This document shows, one piece after another, positions 11,164 to 19,534 of a stretch of DNA of 64,000 bases. The translations under genes were made by a program, and so were the position numbers. The notes beneath the pieces are model-generated. The model made no database searches. It saw only the letters and a list, made by a program, of their open reading frames with translations, and had not been told where the DNA came from. The DNA is taken from NCBI GenBank assembly GCA_036397035.1, contig DASWJS010000029.1, positions 1 to 64,000 of the forward strand, in the 5' to 3' direction. The number at the start of each line of letters is the position of its first letter. Within the stretch, counting starts at the first letter, position 1. This stretch comes from DASWJS01 sp036397035 (GTDB lineage: Bacteria; Actinomycetota; AC-67).

Positions 11164-11176
11164 GCCGTGCGCCGGC

Positions 11177-11533
11177 TCAGCGGTAGCGGTAGGTGATCCT
11201 GCCGCGGGTCAGGTCGTAGGGGGACAGCTCGACCTTGACCTTGTCGCCGGGCACGAGCCGGATGTAGTGCTTGCGCATCTTCCCTGAGATGTGCCCGAGC
11301 ACGATCGGGCCGTTTTCGAGCTGCACGCGGAACATCACGTTCGGCAGCGCCTCGGTCACGACGCCGTCGATCTCGATGGCCTGCTCCTTCTCCGGCCCGG
11401 TGCGCGCCATCTGCTTCTCTTTCTGCGCGGCGCGAGACGCCGCCCGGCGAGCGCGCGACCCGGCCCGCGACCCGCCGGTCGTGGTCTTTCTCGCTCCGGG
11501 GCGCGGCGGCCGTCCGGCTCGTGGTTTGGCCAA
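11177..11533 (-). CDS. infA: Translation initiation factor IF-1 with possible basic N-terminal extension
   Basis: The last 70 residues are unmistakable IF-1: IEIDGVVTEALPNVMFRVQL, then GHISGKMRKHYIRLVPGD and VELSPYDLTRGRITYRYR, an S1-type OB fold that binds the 30S A site. The frame extends upstream to a TTG at 11533 preceded by AGAAGGGA, adding 41 Lys/Arg/Ala/Gly-rich residues. An internal ATG at 11410 (MARTGPEKEQ) would give an ordinary 77-residue IF-1 but has only a weak ribosome binding site. It is not in a ribosomal protein operon here, which is unusual for infA. It is divergent from the acyl-CoA ligase gene. Confidence 0.88.
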   Translation of the reverse strand: MAKPRAGRPPRPGARKTTTGGSRAGSRARRAASRAAQKEKQMARTGPEKEQAIEIDGVVTEALPNVMFRVQLENGPIVLGHISGKMRKHYIRLVPGDKVKVELSPYDLTRGRITYRYR

Positions 11534-11618
11534 CGATCATTCCCTTCTCGTGCGTGCGCAACAGCCTAACGGATTCGCCCGCGCCGTCGAAGAGCGGTCT
11601 CGCGGTTAGTGTTTGCGC

Positions 11619-13178
11619 GTGCTCCCCGAGGACCTTCGAACCGCCTACAGCCGCGCCGGCGCCTGGGGTGGCGAGACCCTGCCGCAGCGCCTCGCTTCCG
11701 TCGTCGCGCGCGAGCGAGATCGCGTCGCAATCGTCGACGGCTCGGCCGCGATCACGTTCGAGCATCTGGGCGGGCTCGTCGAGCGCGCGGCGGCCTTCCT
11801 GGAGGCTGCCGGCGTCCGGCCCGGCGAGACCGTGACCTGGCAGCTCCCCGGCTGGTGGGAGGCGGCGGTCGTCCATCACGCGATCCTTCGGCTCGGCGCC
11901 GTGCCCAACCCGGTACTGCCCACGATCGGCGAGGCCGGGCTGCGGGCGGTGCTCACGCAGGTGCGTCCGCGCTGCTTGATCGCGCCGGCGACTTTCCGCG
12001 GCGCCGACCTCGGCGACCGGGCGCGCGCGCTTGCGGCCGAGCACGACGTCCCGCTCGTCCTCACCACGCGGGGCGGCACCCTGGACCCCGCGTTCGCTCG
12101 CCCGGCCGCGCCCGGCGCGCCGGTGCCGTCCGACCCGAGCGCCATCGCGCTGATCCTGATGACGAGCGGCACGACCGGCGCGCCGAAGGGGGTCCTGCAC
12201 ACCCACGACGGGCTGCTGTGCGAGGTGGACTCGTTTCCCGTCATCCACGGCCTGACGACCGCCGACCGGTACCTCGGCGGAGCGCCCGTCACCCACATCG
12301 CCGGCCTGGCCTACGGGCTCCTTGCGCCGGCGGCGCTCGGCACGAGCACGGTGCTGCTGGAGCGATGGGACCCCCGCGCCGCGATCGTCGCGATCGTCGA
12401 GGCCGGGGCGACGTTCCAGACCGGACCGCCGACGCTTCTGCAGACGCTCGCCGAGGCGCGCGGACGCGCCGACACCTCGGGGTTCCGCCTGTTCTCGACC
12501 GGCGGCGCCCGCATCGACGCGGCCGCCGTTGCCGAAGCGGGGCGCGCGCTCGGCTGCGTTGTCAAGCGCGCGTACGGCTCGACCGAGATCCCGACGCTGA
12601 CGGCGAGCGCGCTCGACGACGACGAGGAGACGCGCCTTCGCACCGACGGCCGGCCGATCGGCCTCGGAGAGGTGCGGATCGTCGGCGCGAACGGCGAGGC
12701 CCTCACGGCCGGCGACGAGGGCGAGATCTGGGGCCGCGCCCCCGAGATGCTCTTCGCGTACGCGCCCGAGGACGCCGCGCCCTTCGCCGCCGACGGGTGG
12801 TTCCGAACGGGCGACCTCGGCGTGCTGGACGGCTCGGGCCGGCTTCGCGTGACCGGGCGGATCAAGGACGTCATCATTCGCGGAGGCGAGAACGTCAGCG
12901 CGCAGGCGCTCGAGCTGCTCCTCGGCGAGCACCCCTTGGTCGACGCGGTGGCGGTGATCGGCGTGCGCGACGATCGCTTGGGCGAGCGCGTCTGCGCGTG
13001 CGTCGTGACGCGCGACGCGCGTCTGACGCTGGCGGACCTCACGACGTTCCTGGCCGCCCGCGGCGCCGCGAAGCACACCTGGCCCGAGCGCCTCGAGCTG
13101 CTCCCCTCGCTCCCCCGCACCGAGTCCGGCAAGGTCCGCAAGGACGAGCTTCGCGCCCGCTTCGCAACCGCCTCGTAG
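11619..13178 (+). CDS. AMP-dependent acyl-CoA synthetase/ligase
   Basis: 519 residues of the ANL adenylate-forming superfamily. The P-loop LMTSGTTGAPKG is near residue 182, the adenylate-binding YGSTEIPT near 320, the hinge GRIKDVIIRGGENV near 412 and the catalytic lysine in ESGKVRKDEL near 504. It activates a carboxylic acid through acyl-AMP to acyl-CoA; cyclohexanecarboxylate- or medium-chain-type ligases look similar. GTG 11619 was chosen because TAGTGT stands 6 nt before it, the leaderless pattern of this genome; a TTG two codons upstream is possible. Its stop TAG is part of the TAGACT box of the next gene. Confidence 0.85.
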   Translation: MLPEDLRTAYSRAGAWGGETLPQRLASVVARERDRVAIVDGSAAITFEHLGGLVERAAAFLEAAGVRPGETVTWQLPGWWEAAVVHHAILRLGAVPNPVLPTIGEAGLRAVLTQVRPRCLIAPATFRGADLGDRARALAAEHDVPLVLTTRGGTLDPAFARPAAPGAPVPSDPSAIALILMTSGTTGAPKGVLHTHDGLLCEVDSFPVIHGLTTADRYLGGAPVTHIAGLAYGLLAPAALGTSTVLLERWDPRAAIVAIVEAGATFQTGPPTLLQTLAEARGRADTSGFRLFSTGGARIDAAAVAEAGRALGCVVKRAYGSTEIPTLTASALDDDEETRLRTDGRPIGLGEVRIVGANGEALTAGDEGEIWGRAPEMLFAYAPEDAAPFAADGWFRTGDLGVLDGSGRLRVTGRIKDVIIRGGENVSAQALELLLGEHPLVDAVAVIGVRDDRLGERVCACVVTRDARLTLADLTTFLAARGAAKHTWPERLELLPSLPRTESGKVRKDELRARFATAS

Positions 13179-13187
13179 ACTGCGCGC

Positions 13188-14060
13188 GTGGATCCCAAGA
13201 CACTCAACGCGCTCGTTCACGATCGTGAGGCGGCGTTCTACGACGACCGCTTCCTGATCGACTACGACGGCCGCATCGGACGCGAGGTTTCGCGCGACCT
13301 GCGCAGGCTGACCGGCGAGACGCTGCGCGTGAAACGAGCGCTCGACCTTGCGTGCGGGACGGGCTACGCGGCGATCGGGCTCGCGATCGCGGAGATCGCC
13401 GACGAGGTGCACGGCTGCGACCTGTCGCGCGAGATGCTGCGGCGCACGCGCGACAACGCGGCGGCGGCGGGAACCGTCGTCCGCGCGCTCGCATCCGATG
13501 CCGAGCTGCTCCCCTACCGCGACGGCTGCTTCGACCTGGTGATCGCGCGCGGGGCGCTGCACCACGTTCCCGACCCGCTCGCGGCCCTGCGCGAGATGCG
13601 GCGCGTGCTCGCGCCCGGCGGCGTCGCGGTCGTCATCGCGGAGCCGACCGCTTCGGGCGAGCGTCAGGTCGGCGCCGTCGTCGGCTCGCTCGTTCGTGTC
13701 GTGGAATCGGCGCGCCGGCTGCGCGGGAGGCAGCAGACCGCGGACGAGGCCGAGCACCGGCACTGGGAGCTGGCCTCGATCGCTGCGAACCTGCACACGT
13801 TCGCGCCCGAAGAGATCGCGACGCTCGCCGAGAAGGCGGGCTTCGAGGACATCACGGTCGGCACCGCGTCGTGGGCGTGGATCCTCGCGCTCGGCGTGAA
13901 CTACTACCTGGTCGGGGAGTTCGAACGGCTCGCCCGATCCAGGACCGTCCGGCGCGCGGCGCGCGCGCTCGCCGGCGCAGGCGCCGCGTTCGATCGAGCG
14001 GTGGCGGACCGCTTCCTCCCGCCGGGCCTTCGCCACACGGTGCAAGGCGTCTTCCGATGA
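13188..14060 (+). CDS. Class I SAM-dependent methyltransferase (UbiE-like)
   Basis: 290 residues. Motif I ALDLACGTGYAAIG (about 51-64), motif II EVHGCDLSREML and post-motif DLVIARGALHHVPDP match UbiE/Methyltransf_11 enzymes acting on small molecules or quinones. The C-terminal 120 residues lack a known domain and include a hydrophobic stretch (WILALGVNYYLVGEF). The GTG start lies 6 nt after TAGACT, formed over the previous stop codon. It overlaps the downstream hydrolase gene as ATGA, so the two are translationally coupled. The methyl acceptor is unknown. Confidence 0.8.
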   Translation: MDPKTLNALVHDREAAFYDDRFLIDYDGRIGREVSRDLRRLTGETLRVKRALDLACGTGYAAIGLAIAEIADEVHGCDLSREMLRRTRDNAAAAGTVVRALASDAELLPYRDGCFDLVIARGALHHVPDPLAALREMRRVLAPGGVAVVIAEPTASGERQVGAVVGSLVRVVESARRLRGRQQTADEAEHRHWELASIAANLHTFAPEEIATLAEKAGFEDITVGTASWAWILALGVNYYLVGEFERLARSRTVRRAARALAGAGAAFDRAVADRFLPPGLRHTVQGVFR

Positions 14061-14710
14061 AGACCGAGGCGGCCACCTTCGAGTGGGAGCGCGGAGCGGT
14101 CTCGGGCGTCTGGCACCACCCCGACGGGGGCGACACCTACCTCGTGCTCGCGCACGGCGCGGGCGGGACGATGGACACTCCCTCGATGCGAGCCTTCGCC
14201 GACGGGATCGCCGAGCGCGGTCTCGGCGCCGTCCGCTTCAACTTCGGCTACGCCGAAGAGGGCAAGCGCGCGCCGAGCAAGGCGGCGATCCTCGAGTCGT
14301 GCTTCCGGTCGGTCGCGGACCGGGTCGCAGAGCGCGCGGCGACGGTCCTGCTCGGCGGGCGGTCGATGGGCGGGCGGATGGGCTCGCACCTCGCGGCGGC
14401 GGGATACCCGGCCGCCGGGCTCGTGCTCCTCGCCTATCCGCTCCACCCGCCGGGAAGGTTCGACCGGCTTCGCGACGCGCACCTGGGCGAGGTCCGCGTC
14501 CCGATGCTCTTCCTGCAGGGGACCAACGACGCCTTCGCACGGCCGGACCTGCTCGCCGCGACGATCGGGGCGCTGCCCCTGGCGACGCTGCACGCGATCG
14601 AAGGAGCCGATCACTCTCACCGCGTGAAGGGCAGGCCGCAGGCCGAGGTCGTCGGCGAGCTGGTTGCCACGACCGTCGACTGGGCGAGAAGGATCGGCGT
14701 GATCGCCTGA
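14057..14710 (+). CDS. Alpha/beta hydrolase of the KANL3/Tex30 or dienelactone-like type
   Basis: 217 residues with a compact alpha/beta hydrolase fold. LVLAHGAGGTMDTPSM carries the oxyanion region, LLGGRSMGGRMGSHLA the nucleophilic serine (about 104), LFLQGTNDAF the acid (about 157) and EGADHSHRV the histidine (about 185). The GAGG and GRSMGGR motifs are typical of the Tex30-like small hydrolases. The ATG overlaps the methyltransferase stop, forming a two-gene operon. The substrate is unknown. Confidence 0.8.
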   Translation: MKTEAATFEWERGAVSGVWHHPDGGDTYLVLAHGAGGTMDTPSMRAFADGIAERGLGAVRFNFGYAEEGKRAPSKAAILESCFRSVADRVAERAATVLLGGRSMGGRMGSHLAAAGYPAAGLVLLAYPLHPPGRFDRLRDAHLGEVRVPMLFLQGTNDAFARPDLLAATIGALPLATLHAIEGADHSHRVKGRPQAEVVGELVATTVDWARRIGVIA

Positions 14711-14722
14711 GCGGGCGGACGC

Positions 14723-15190
14723 TCAGTCGGTGAGCATCACGGTCACGTACGCCCTGCCGTCCCCGTCGCGCACGAACCCGATTCCGACCTTGCGATAGCC
14801 GTCTTCCAGGATGTTCGCCCGGTGACCGGGGCTGTTCATGAACGCCTTGTGCAGCTTCCACACGCCCGATCCCACGCCGACGTTCTCGCCGGCGACCGAC
14901 CAGTTGAAGCTGCTCAGGACCGCGCCGAGTTCGCTGTGGAAGATCTCGGCCTCGGAGCGCATCTTCCTGCTGTGCTTGCGGGCCACGTCGCTGAGGCCGC
15001 CGACGATCCTCACCTTCGGCAGGCCGTGTTCGACGCGCGCGCGGTTGATCAGGCGCGCCATCTTTTTCTCGGGGGTCTTGACCAGCGCCTCGGCCGGCGG
15101 GGCCGTGGCCGCCGCGCCCGCCAGGAGCCCGGAAACTAGAAGGACGACCAGCGACAGCTTGGTCGTCCCACGGATTGCTGCAACGGTCAC
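14723..15190 (-). CDS. Secreted CAP/SCP-domain protein
   Basis: 155 residues. A signal peptide (hydrophobic LSVVLLVSGLLAGAA-type stretch, cleavage near AEA) precedes a CAP domain containing LINRARVEHGLPKV, ARKHSRKM, IFHSELG, AGENVGVGSG and SPGHRANILEDGYRKVGIGF. The two histidines and two acidic residues of the CAP cavity are present. Bacterial CAP proteins are extracellular with poorly known roles. The start at 15190 is GTG; a TAGCGT overlaps it, so the exact start is uncertain. It converges on the hydrolase gene. Confidence 0.85.
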   Translation of the reverse strand: MTVAAIRGTTKLSLVVLLVSGLLAGAAATAPPAEALVKTPEKKMARLINRARVEHGLPKVRIVGGLSDVARKHSRKMRSEAEIFHSELGAVLSSFNWSVAGENVGVGSGVWKLHKAFMNSPGHRANILEDGYRKVGIGFVRDGDGRAYVTVMLTD

Positions 15191-15222
15191 GCTACGTGTT
15201 TCGACCCGGCCGGCGGCTCCCT

Positions 15223-16425
15223 TTACCCTCCGATAACGCCCTTCCTTCGCAGGTCGGTCAGTGATTCTTCGGACATCCCCAGCAAACCGCGATAGACCTC
15301 ATCGTCATGTTGGCCCAGGGCCGGCGCGCCGCGTAGGACTTTCGGAGGAGTCCGGCTCAGGCGCGGCACGGCGCCTTGCTGCAAGATCGGGCCCAGAACC
15401 GGGTCCTCGACCACGATGAGTGACGACCGCGCTCGCACCTGCTCGTCCCCGGCGATCTGGTCGATCGAGTACACACCGGACACGGGCACTTCGTGCTCGA
15501 TCAAGGTCTCCTCGATCTCGGCGAGCGTGCGCTCGGCGCACCACCCGGCCACGATCGCGTTGATCGCCTCGGCGTTGGCCGCGCGATCGGCGAGCGTGCG
15601 GAAGCGGGCATCGGAAGGAAGGTCCGGCTTCTTCATCGCCGAGCACAGGCGCGGGAAGAGCGCGTCGCCCGCGGCCACGATGCAGACGTACCGCCCGTCG
15701 GCCGTGCGGTAGTTGTCCAGCGGCGCCGAGTTCGGCAGGCGGTTGCCCGCGCGCTCGCGCACCAGCCCGAGCCGGTCGTAGGCGGCCACCGTCCACTCCA
15801 TCACGCGAAGGACGCTCTCGTAAAGCGACACGTCGGCGTCCTGGCCCGCCCCGGACCGGTCGCGCTCGATCAGCGCGGTCAGCACCCCGATCGCCGAGAA
15901 CAGCGCGCTCAGGTAGTCGGCGATCACGACTCCCGGCCGCACGGGCGGCCCGTCGGGGAAGCCGGTGATCCCGAGCAGGCCGCCGAGCGCGATCCCGTTG
16001 CGGTCCAGGCCCGGCCGGTCCCGGTAGGGCCCGTCCTGCCCGAAGACGCTCACGCGCGCCACGACGAGCTTCGGGTTGACCGCGCGCAGCGACTCCGGCG
16101 CCAGGTTCCAGCGCTCCAGCGTCCCGGGGCGGAAGTTCTCGACGAGCACGTCCGCATGCTCGACCAGCCGGCGCAGAACGTCCTGGCCATCCGGCTTCGA
16201 AAGGTCGAGCGTGATCGATCGCTTCCCGCGTCCCTCGACCGCCCAGAACAGCGACGTGCCGTCGGCGAAGGGTCCGATCGAGCGCATGAAGTCCCCGCCG
16301 TCGGGGTGCTCGACCTTGACCACGTCGGCGCCCAGCTCGCCGAGCAGCGTGGCGCAGAACGGCGCGCCGATCCGCGTGCCGAGGTCCAGCACGCGGATGC
16401 CGTCGAGCGCTCCGCCAGTTCCCAC
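15223..16425 (-). CDS. CaiB/BaiF family CoA-transferase (class III)
   Basis: 400 residues. GIRVLDLGTRIGAPFCATLL followed by GELGADVVKVEHPDGGDFMR, then SITLDLSKPDG, LVENFRPGTLERW and YVCIVAAGDALF form the class III CoA-transferase pattern. These enzymes move CoA between an acyl-CoA and a free acid through an aspartyl-CoA intermediate. Start GTG 16425 is 8 nt after TATGCT, so the longer upstream frame was rejected. It is divergent from the FMN oxidase gene, with about 42 bp holding both promoters. The pair could serve a common acid-degradation route, but the acyl donor and acceptor are unknown. Confidence 0.85.
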   Translation of the reverse strand: MGTGGALDGIRVLDLGTRIGAPFCATLLGELGADVVKVEHPDGGDFMRSIGPFADGTSLFWAVEGRGKRSITLDLSKPDGQDVLRRLVEHADVLVENFRPGTLERWNLAPESLRAVNPKLVVARVSVFGQDGPYRDRPGLDRNGIALGGLLGITGFPDGPPVRPGVVIADYLSALFSAIGVLTALIERDRSGAGQDADVSLYESVLRVMEWTVAAYDRLGLVRERAGNRLPNSAPLDNYRTADGRYVCIVAAGDALFPRLCSAMKKPDLPSDARFRTLADRAANAEAINAIVAGWCAERTLAEIEETLIEHEVPVSGVYSIDQIAGDEQVRARSSLIVVEDPVLGPILQQGAVPRLSRTPPKVLRGAPALGQHDDEVYRGLLGMSEESLTDLRRKGVIGG

Positions 16426-16467
16426 CCGCGCGCAGCATAGCCTCGCGCCCCGCGTACACTGTCGCCC

Positions 16468-17526
16468 GTGTCCGAGCCCCTGAACCTGGAGGAGTTCGAG
16501 CCGATCGCGCGCGAGCGGCTCGACGCGGGCGTCTACGACTACTACGCGGGCGGCGCGGACGACGAGATCACGGTCGCAGCCAACCGCTCGGCCTTCCAGC
16601 AGATCGCCCTGCGCTACCGCGTCCTGGTCGACGTGTCGGCGATCGAGACTTCGTGCGAGGTCTTCGGGGCGCGCCTGGACTGGCCGGTGATCCTCGCGCC
16701 GACGGCCCTGCACAAGATGGCCCATCCCGACGGCGAGGCGGCGACCGCTCGCGCCGCTGCGGCGAGCGCGACGCTGCAAACCCTGTCGTCGATCTCCTCG
16801 ATCGCGCTGGAGGACGTCGCCGCCGCGGCGCCGGGCGGGCGCCGGTGGTTCCAGCTCTACCACTTCGGCGACCGCGCGGTGAGCGAGGCGCTGATCCGGC
16901 GGGCGAGTGAAGCCGGCTACGAGGCGATCGTGCTCACGGTGGACGCGCCGCGGCTCGGCCGGCGCGAGCGCGACTTCCGCCACGAGGTCGTCATCCCGCC
17001 GGGCATCGACCCGGTGCACTTCACGGTCGACCCGCGCACGGTCACCGGCGAGGACCAGCCGCTCGCGACCTACATCGACCAGCCCTACCTCACCTGGGAC
17101 GATCTCGCGTGGATCAGGGCCGCCTCCTCGCTCCCCGTCCTGATCAAGGGAGTGGTTCGAGCCGACGACGCCAAGCGCGCGCTCGACGCGGGCGTGGCGG
17201 GGCTCTGGGTCTCAAACCACGGCGGGCGCCAGCTCGACACCTCGATCCCGACGGCGCGCGCGCTCCCCGAAGTCGCCGAGGCGGCCGCGGGGCAGGTGCC
17301 CGTGATCGTCGACGGCGGGGTCCGGCGCGGGACCGACGTGCTCAAGGGGCTCGCGCTCGGCGCGGACCTGGTCGCGATCGGGCGGCCGCAGCTCTGGGGA
17401 CTCGCGGCCGGCGGCGAGGAGGGCGTCGCCCGCGTGCTCTCGCTGCTGCGCGACGAGCTGACCCTGGCGATGGCGCTCGCCGGGTGCCGCTCGATCGCCG
17501 AAATAGGCGCCGATCTGCTCGCCTGA
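16468..17526 (+). CDS. FMN-dependent alpha-hydroxy-acid oxidase/dehydrogenase
   Basis: 352 residues covering the whole FMN-binding TIM barrel of the glycolate oxidase/lactate dehydrogenase family. The active site is in GLWVSNHGGRQLD (histidine near 251), with ILAPTALHKMAHPDGE near the flavin and VPVIVDGGVRRGTDVLKGLA at the phosphate site. YYAGGADDE near the N-terminus is typical. It oxidises an L-2-hydroxy acid (lactate, glycolate or mandelate type) to the 2-oxo acid; no signature decides which. A TACACT box lies 7 nt before the GTG start. Confidence 0.88.
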   Translation: MSEPLNLEEFEPIARERLDAGVYDYYAGGADDEITVAANRSAFQQIALRYRVLVDVSAIETSCEVFGARLDWPVILAPTALHKMAHPDGEAATARAAAASATLQTLSSISSIALEDVAAAAPGGRRWFQLYHFGDRAVSEALIRRASEAGYEAIVLTVDAPRLGRRERDFRHEVVIPPGIDPVHFTVDPRTVTGEDQPLATYIDQPYLTWDDLAWIRAASSLPVLIKGVVRADDAKRALDAGVAGLWVSNHGGRQLDTSIPTARALPEVAEAAAGQVPVIVDGGVRRGTDVLKGLALGADLVAIGRPQLWGLAAGGEEGVARVLSLLRDELTLAMALAGCRSIAEIGADLLA

Positions 17527-17571
17527 CGCGCGAAGGTGGCCACCGCCGGAGCAGGCGGGTAGCATCGAAGC

Positions 17572-18039
17572 GTGAACGTCGTCAATCGTCTCGCTGCGAT
17601 CGCGATCGGCCTGATCTGTCTGGGCTTCATCATGATCGGTGTCGCCTGGAACGGTGCCGCGAGCAGGGACTGCATCCAGTGTCAGTTCCCGTACGTGATT
17701 TCCGGTGGGCTCGGAGGGCTCGGGCTCATCGTCGCCGGTGCGTCGCTGCTGCTGTTCGAGGCCGGCCGCCGCATGCTCACCCGGCTCGAGCAGAAGCTCG
17801 ACGCCCTCCAGCAGCCCGCCCTGCCCGCGGCCGCGCCCGCGACGAACGGAGGGGCGCCGAAGGCGACGGCCGCCAACGGCCGCGTGATCGTCGGCCGCTC
17901 GAGCTTCCACCGTCCCGATTGCCGCCTGGTCGAGGGCAAGGAGGACATGGACGCGGCCTCGCCCGACGAGGCGATCGCGCTCGGGCTCCAGCCCTGCCGG
18001 GTGTGCGACCCGCTGTCCGCCGCGGCGAAGAAGAAGTAG
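17572..18039 (+). CDS. Membrane protein with C-terminal Ada-like zinc motif
   Basis: 155 residues. Two transmembrane helices (about 7-27 and 42-65) flank a short loop with DCIQCQF, followed by a proline/alanine linker. The last 45 residues contain FHRPDCRLVEGK and GLQPCRVCDP, a Cys...CxxC arrangement similar to the metal-binding part of Ada. It is probably a membrane-anchored metal-binding protein with the motif in the cytoplasm. TAGCAT lies 6 nt before the GTG start. No recognised operon partner; it converges with livF. Confidence 0.65.
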   Translation: MNVVNRLAAIAIGLICLGFIMIGVAWNGAASRDCIQCQFPYVISGGLGGLGLIVAGASLLLFEAGRRMLTRLEQKLDALQQPALPAAAPATNGGAPKATAANGRVIVGRSSFHRPDCRLVEGKEDMDAASPDEAIALGLQPCRVCDPLSAAAKKK

Positions 18040-18054
18040 CGGCGAAGAGGTATC

Positions 18055-18762
18055 TCAGCCGAGGTAGGCGGCGCGCAGGTCGGTCGCGCGCAGTTCCTCG
18101 TCGCCGCGGCCGCTGAACACGAGCGTCCCCTTCTGCATGATCCAGGCGCGGTCGGCGAGCTTCAGCGCGCCGGCGTTCTGCTCGACCATGATCACCGTGA
18201 CGCCGCGCTCCGCGATCTTCTTGATGGCGGCGAACATGTCGAGCGCGAACTTGGGCGCCAGGCCCAGCGACGCCTCGTCGATCAGCAGCAGCTCCGGGCC
18301 CGCCATCATCGCGCGCGCGACCGCGAGCATTTGCTGCTCGCCGCCCGACATCGTGCCGGCGAGCTGGTCCTTGCGCTCGTAGAGCCGTGGGAACAGCTCG
18401 AAGGCGAGGTCCAGGTTCTCGCGGTAGCGCGCCGCGTCGCGGCGGCGGACCCACGCGCCGAGTCGCAGGTTCACCTGGACGGTCAGCGCCGGGAAGACGC
18501 GCCGGCCCTCGGGCGACAGCGCGATCCCCATCGCGACGCGCGAGGACGTGTCGAGCTTGGCGATCGCGCGCTCGCGGAACGTGATCGAGCCCGACCAGGT
18601 CGGGAGCATGCCGGTTAGCGCCATCATCGTCGTCGTCTTGCCGGCGCCGTTCAGGCCGAGCATCACCCCGAACTCGCCTTCCTCGATCTCGAAGTTGATG
18701 CCGTGGAGCACCGGCAGCGCGCCGTAGCCGGTGCGAAGGTCCCGCACCTCAAGCAGCGCCAT
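18055..18762 (-). CDS. livF: Branched-chain amino-acid-type ABC transporter ATPase LivF
   Basis: 235 residues, the usual LivF length. Walker A is GLNGAGKTTT near residue 36, the signature TMSGGEQQMLAVARA near 137 and Walker B LLLIDEASLGLAP near 158. It powers uptake with LivG. The start overlaps livG by 14 bp. It is the last gene of the minus-strand operon that begins at 24195. Confidence 0.92.
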   Translation of the reverse strand: MALLEVRDLRTGYGALPVLHGINFEIEEGEFGVMLGLNGAGKTTTMMALTGMLPTWSGSITFRERAIAKLDTSSRVAMGIALSPEGRRVFPALTVQVNLRLGAWVRRRDAARYRENLDLAFELFPRLYERKDQLAGTMSGGEQQMLAVARAMMAGPELLLIDEASLGLAPKFALDMFAAIKKIAERGVTVIMVEQNAGALKLADRAWIMQKGTLVFSGRGDEELRATDLRAAYLG

Positions 18763-19534
18763 CGTCGTCCTCCGCCCCGAGGTATGCCGCGACGACCTCC
18801 GGATGCCGCTGGATCTCCTCGGGCCGCCCTTCGGCCAGCAACTGCCCGAAGTTCAGGCAGTAGACGTGGTCGCACACCCGCGCGACGAGCGGCACGTGGT
18901 GCTCGATCATCAGCACGGTGAGGTTCAGCTCGGTCCGCAGCTTCAGCAGCAGGTCGCCGAACTCGTGCGACTCGTCCGGGCTCATGCCCGAGGTCGGCTC
19001 GTCGAGCAGCAGGAACTCGGGGTCGCTCGCCAGGACGGCGGCGATCTCGGTGAGCTTCTGCAGCCCGTAGGGCAGGCGCGACACGACCTCGTCGCGATAG
19101 TCGAGCAAGCCCATGAAGTGCAGAATCTCGAGCCCGTTCTCCGCGAGCTGCTGCTCTTCGGAGAACGAGGCGAGCGACCCGAGCATCCCCGAGATCGCGC
19201 CGTAGCGGATCTTGCGGTGCTGGGCGGTGAGCATGTTGCTGAGCACGGTCGCGTTCTTCACCAGGCCGACGTTCTGGAACGTGCGACCGAGGCCCAAGCC
19301 CGTGCGCTTGTGCGTCGGCATCGACGTCACGTCGGCGCCGCGGTAGCGGATCGAGCCGCGCGTGGGCGCGTAGACCCCCATGACGCAGTTGAAGAACGTG
19401 GTCTTGCCGGCGCCGTTCGGACCGATCAGCCCGACGATCTCCCACTCGTTGACCGACAGGTTCACCGCCTCCAGCGCCTTCAGGCCCCCGAACTGGATGG
19501 AGACGTCGTCGCACTCAAGGACGGACACCGGCAC
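18749..19534 (-). CDS. livG: Branched-chain amino-acid-type ABC transporter ATPase LivG
   Basis: 261 residues. Walker A GPNGAGKTTFFN is near residue 37 and Walker B FLLLDEPTSGMSP near 170; LGRTFQNVGLVKN is the LivG-type Q-loop region. The signature is SRLPYGLQKLTEIAA, the LPYG variant usual for LivG proteins. The C-terminal CLNFGQLLAEG is typical of the family. It overlaps livM by 20 bp and livF by 14 bp, so the cassette is tightly coupled. Confidence 0.92.
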   Translation of the reverse strand: MPVSVLECDDVSIQFGGLKALEAVNLSVNEWEIVGLIGPNGAGKTTFFNCVMGVYAPTRGSIRYRGADVTSMPTHKRTGLGLGRTFQNVGLVKNATVLSNMLTAQHRKIRYGAISGMLGSLASFSEEQQLAENGLEILHFMGLLDYRDEVVSRLPYGLQKLTEIAAVLASDPEFLLLDEPTSGMSPDESHEFGDLLLKLRTELNLTVLMIEHHVPLVARVCDHVYCLNFGQLLAEGRPEEIQRHPEVVAAYLGAEDDDGAA

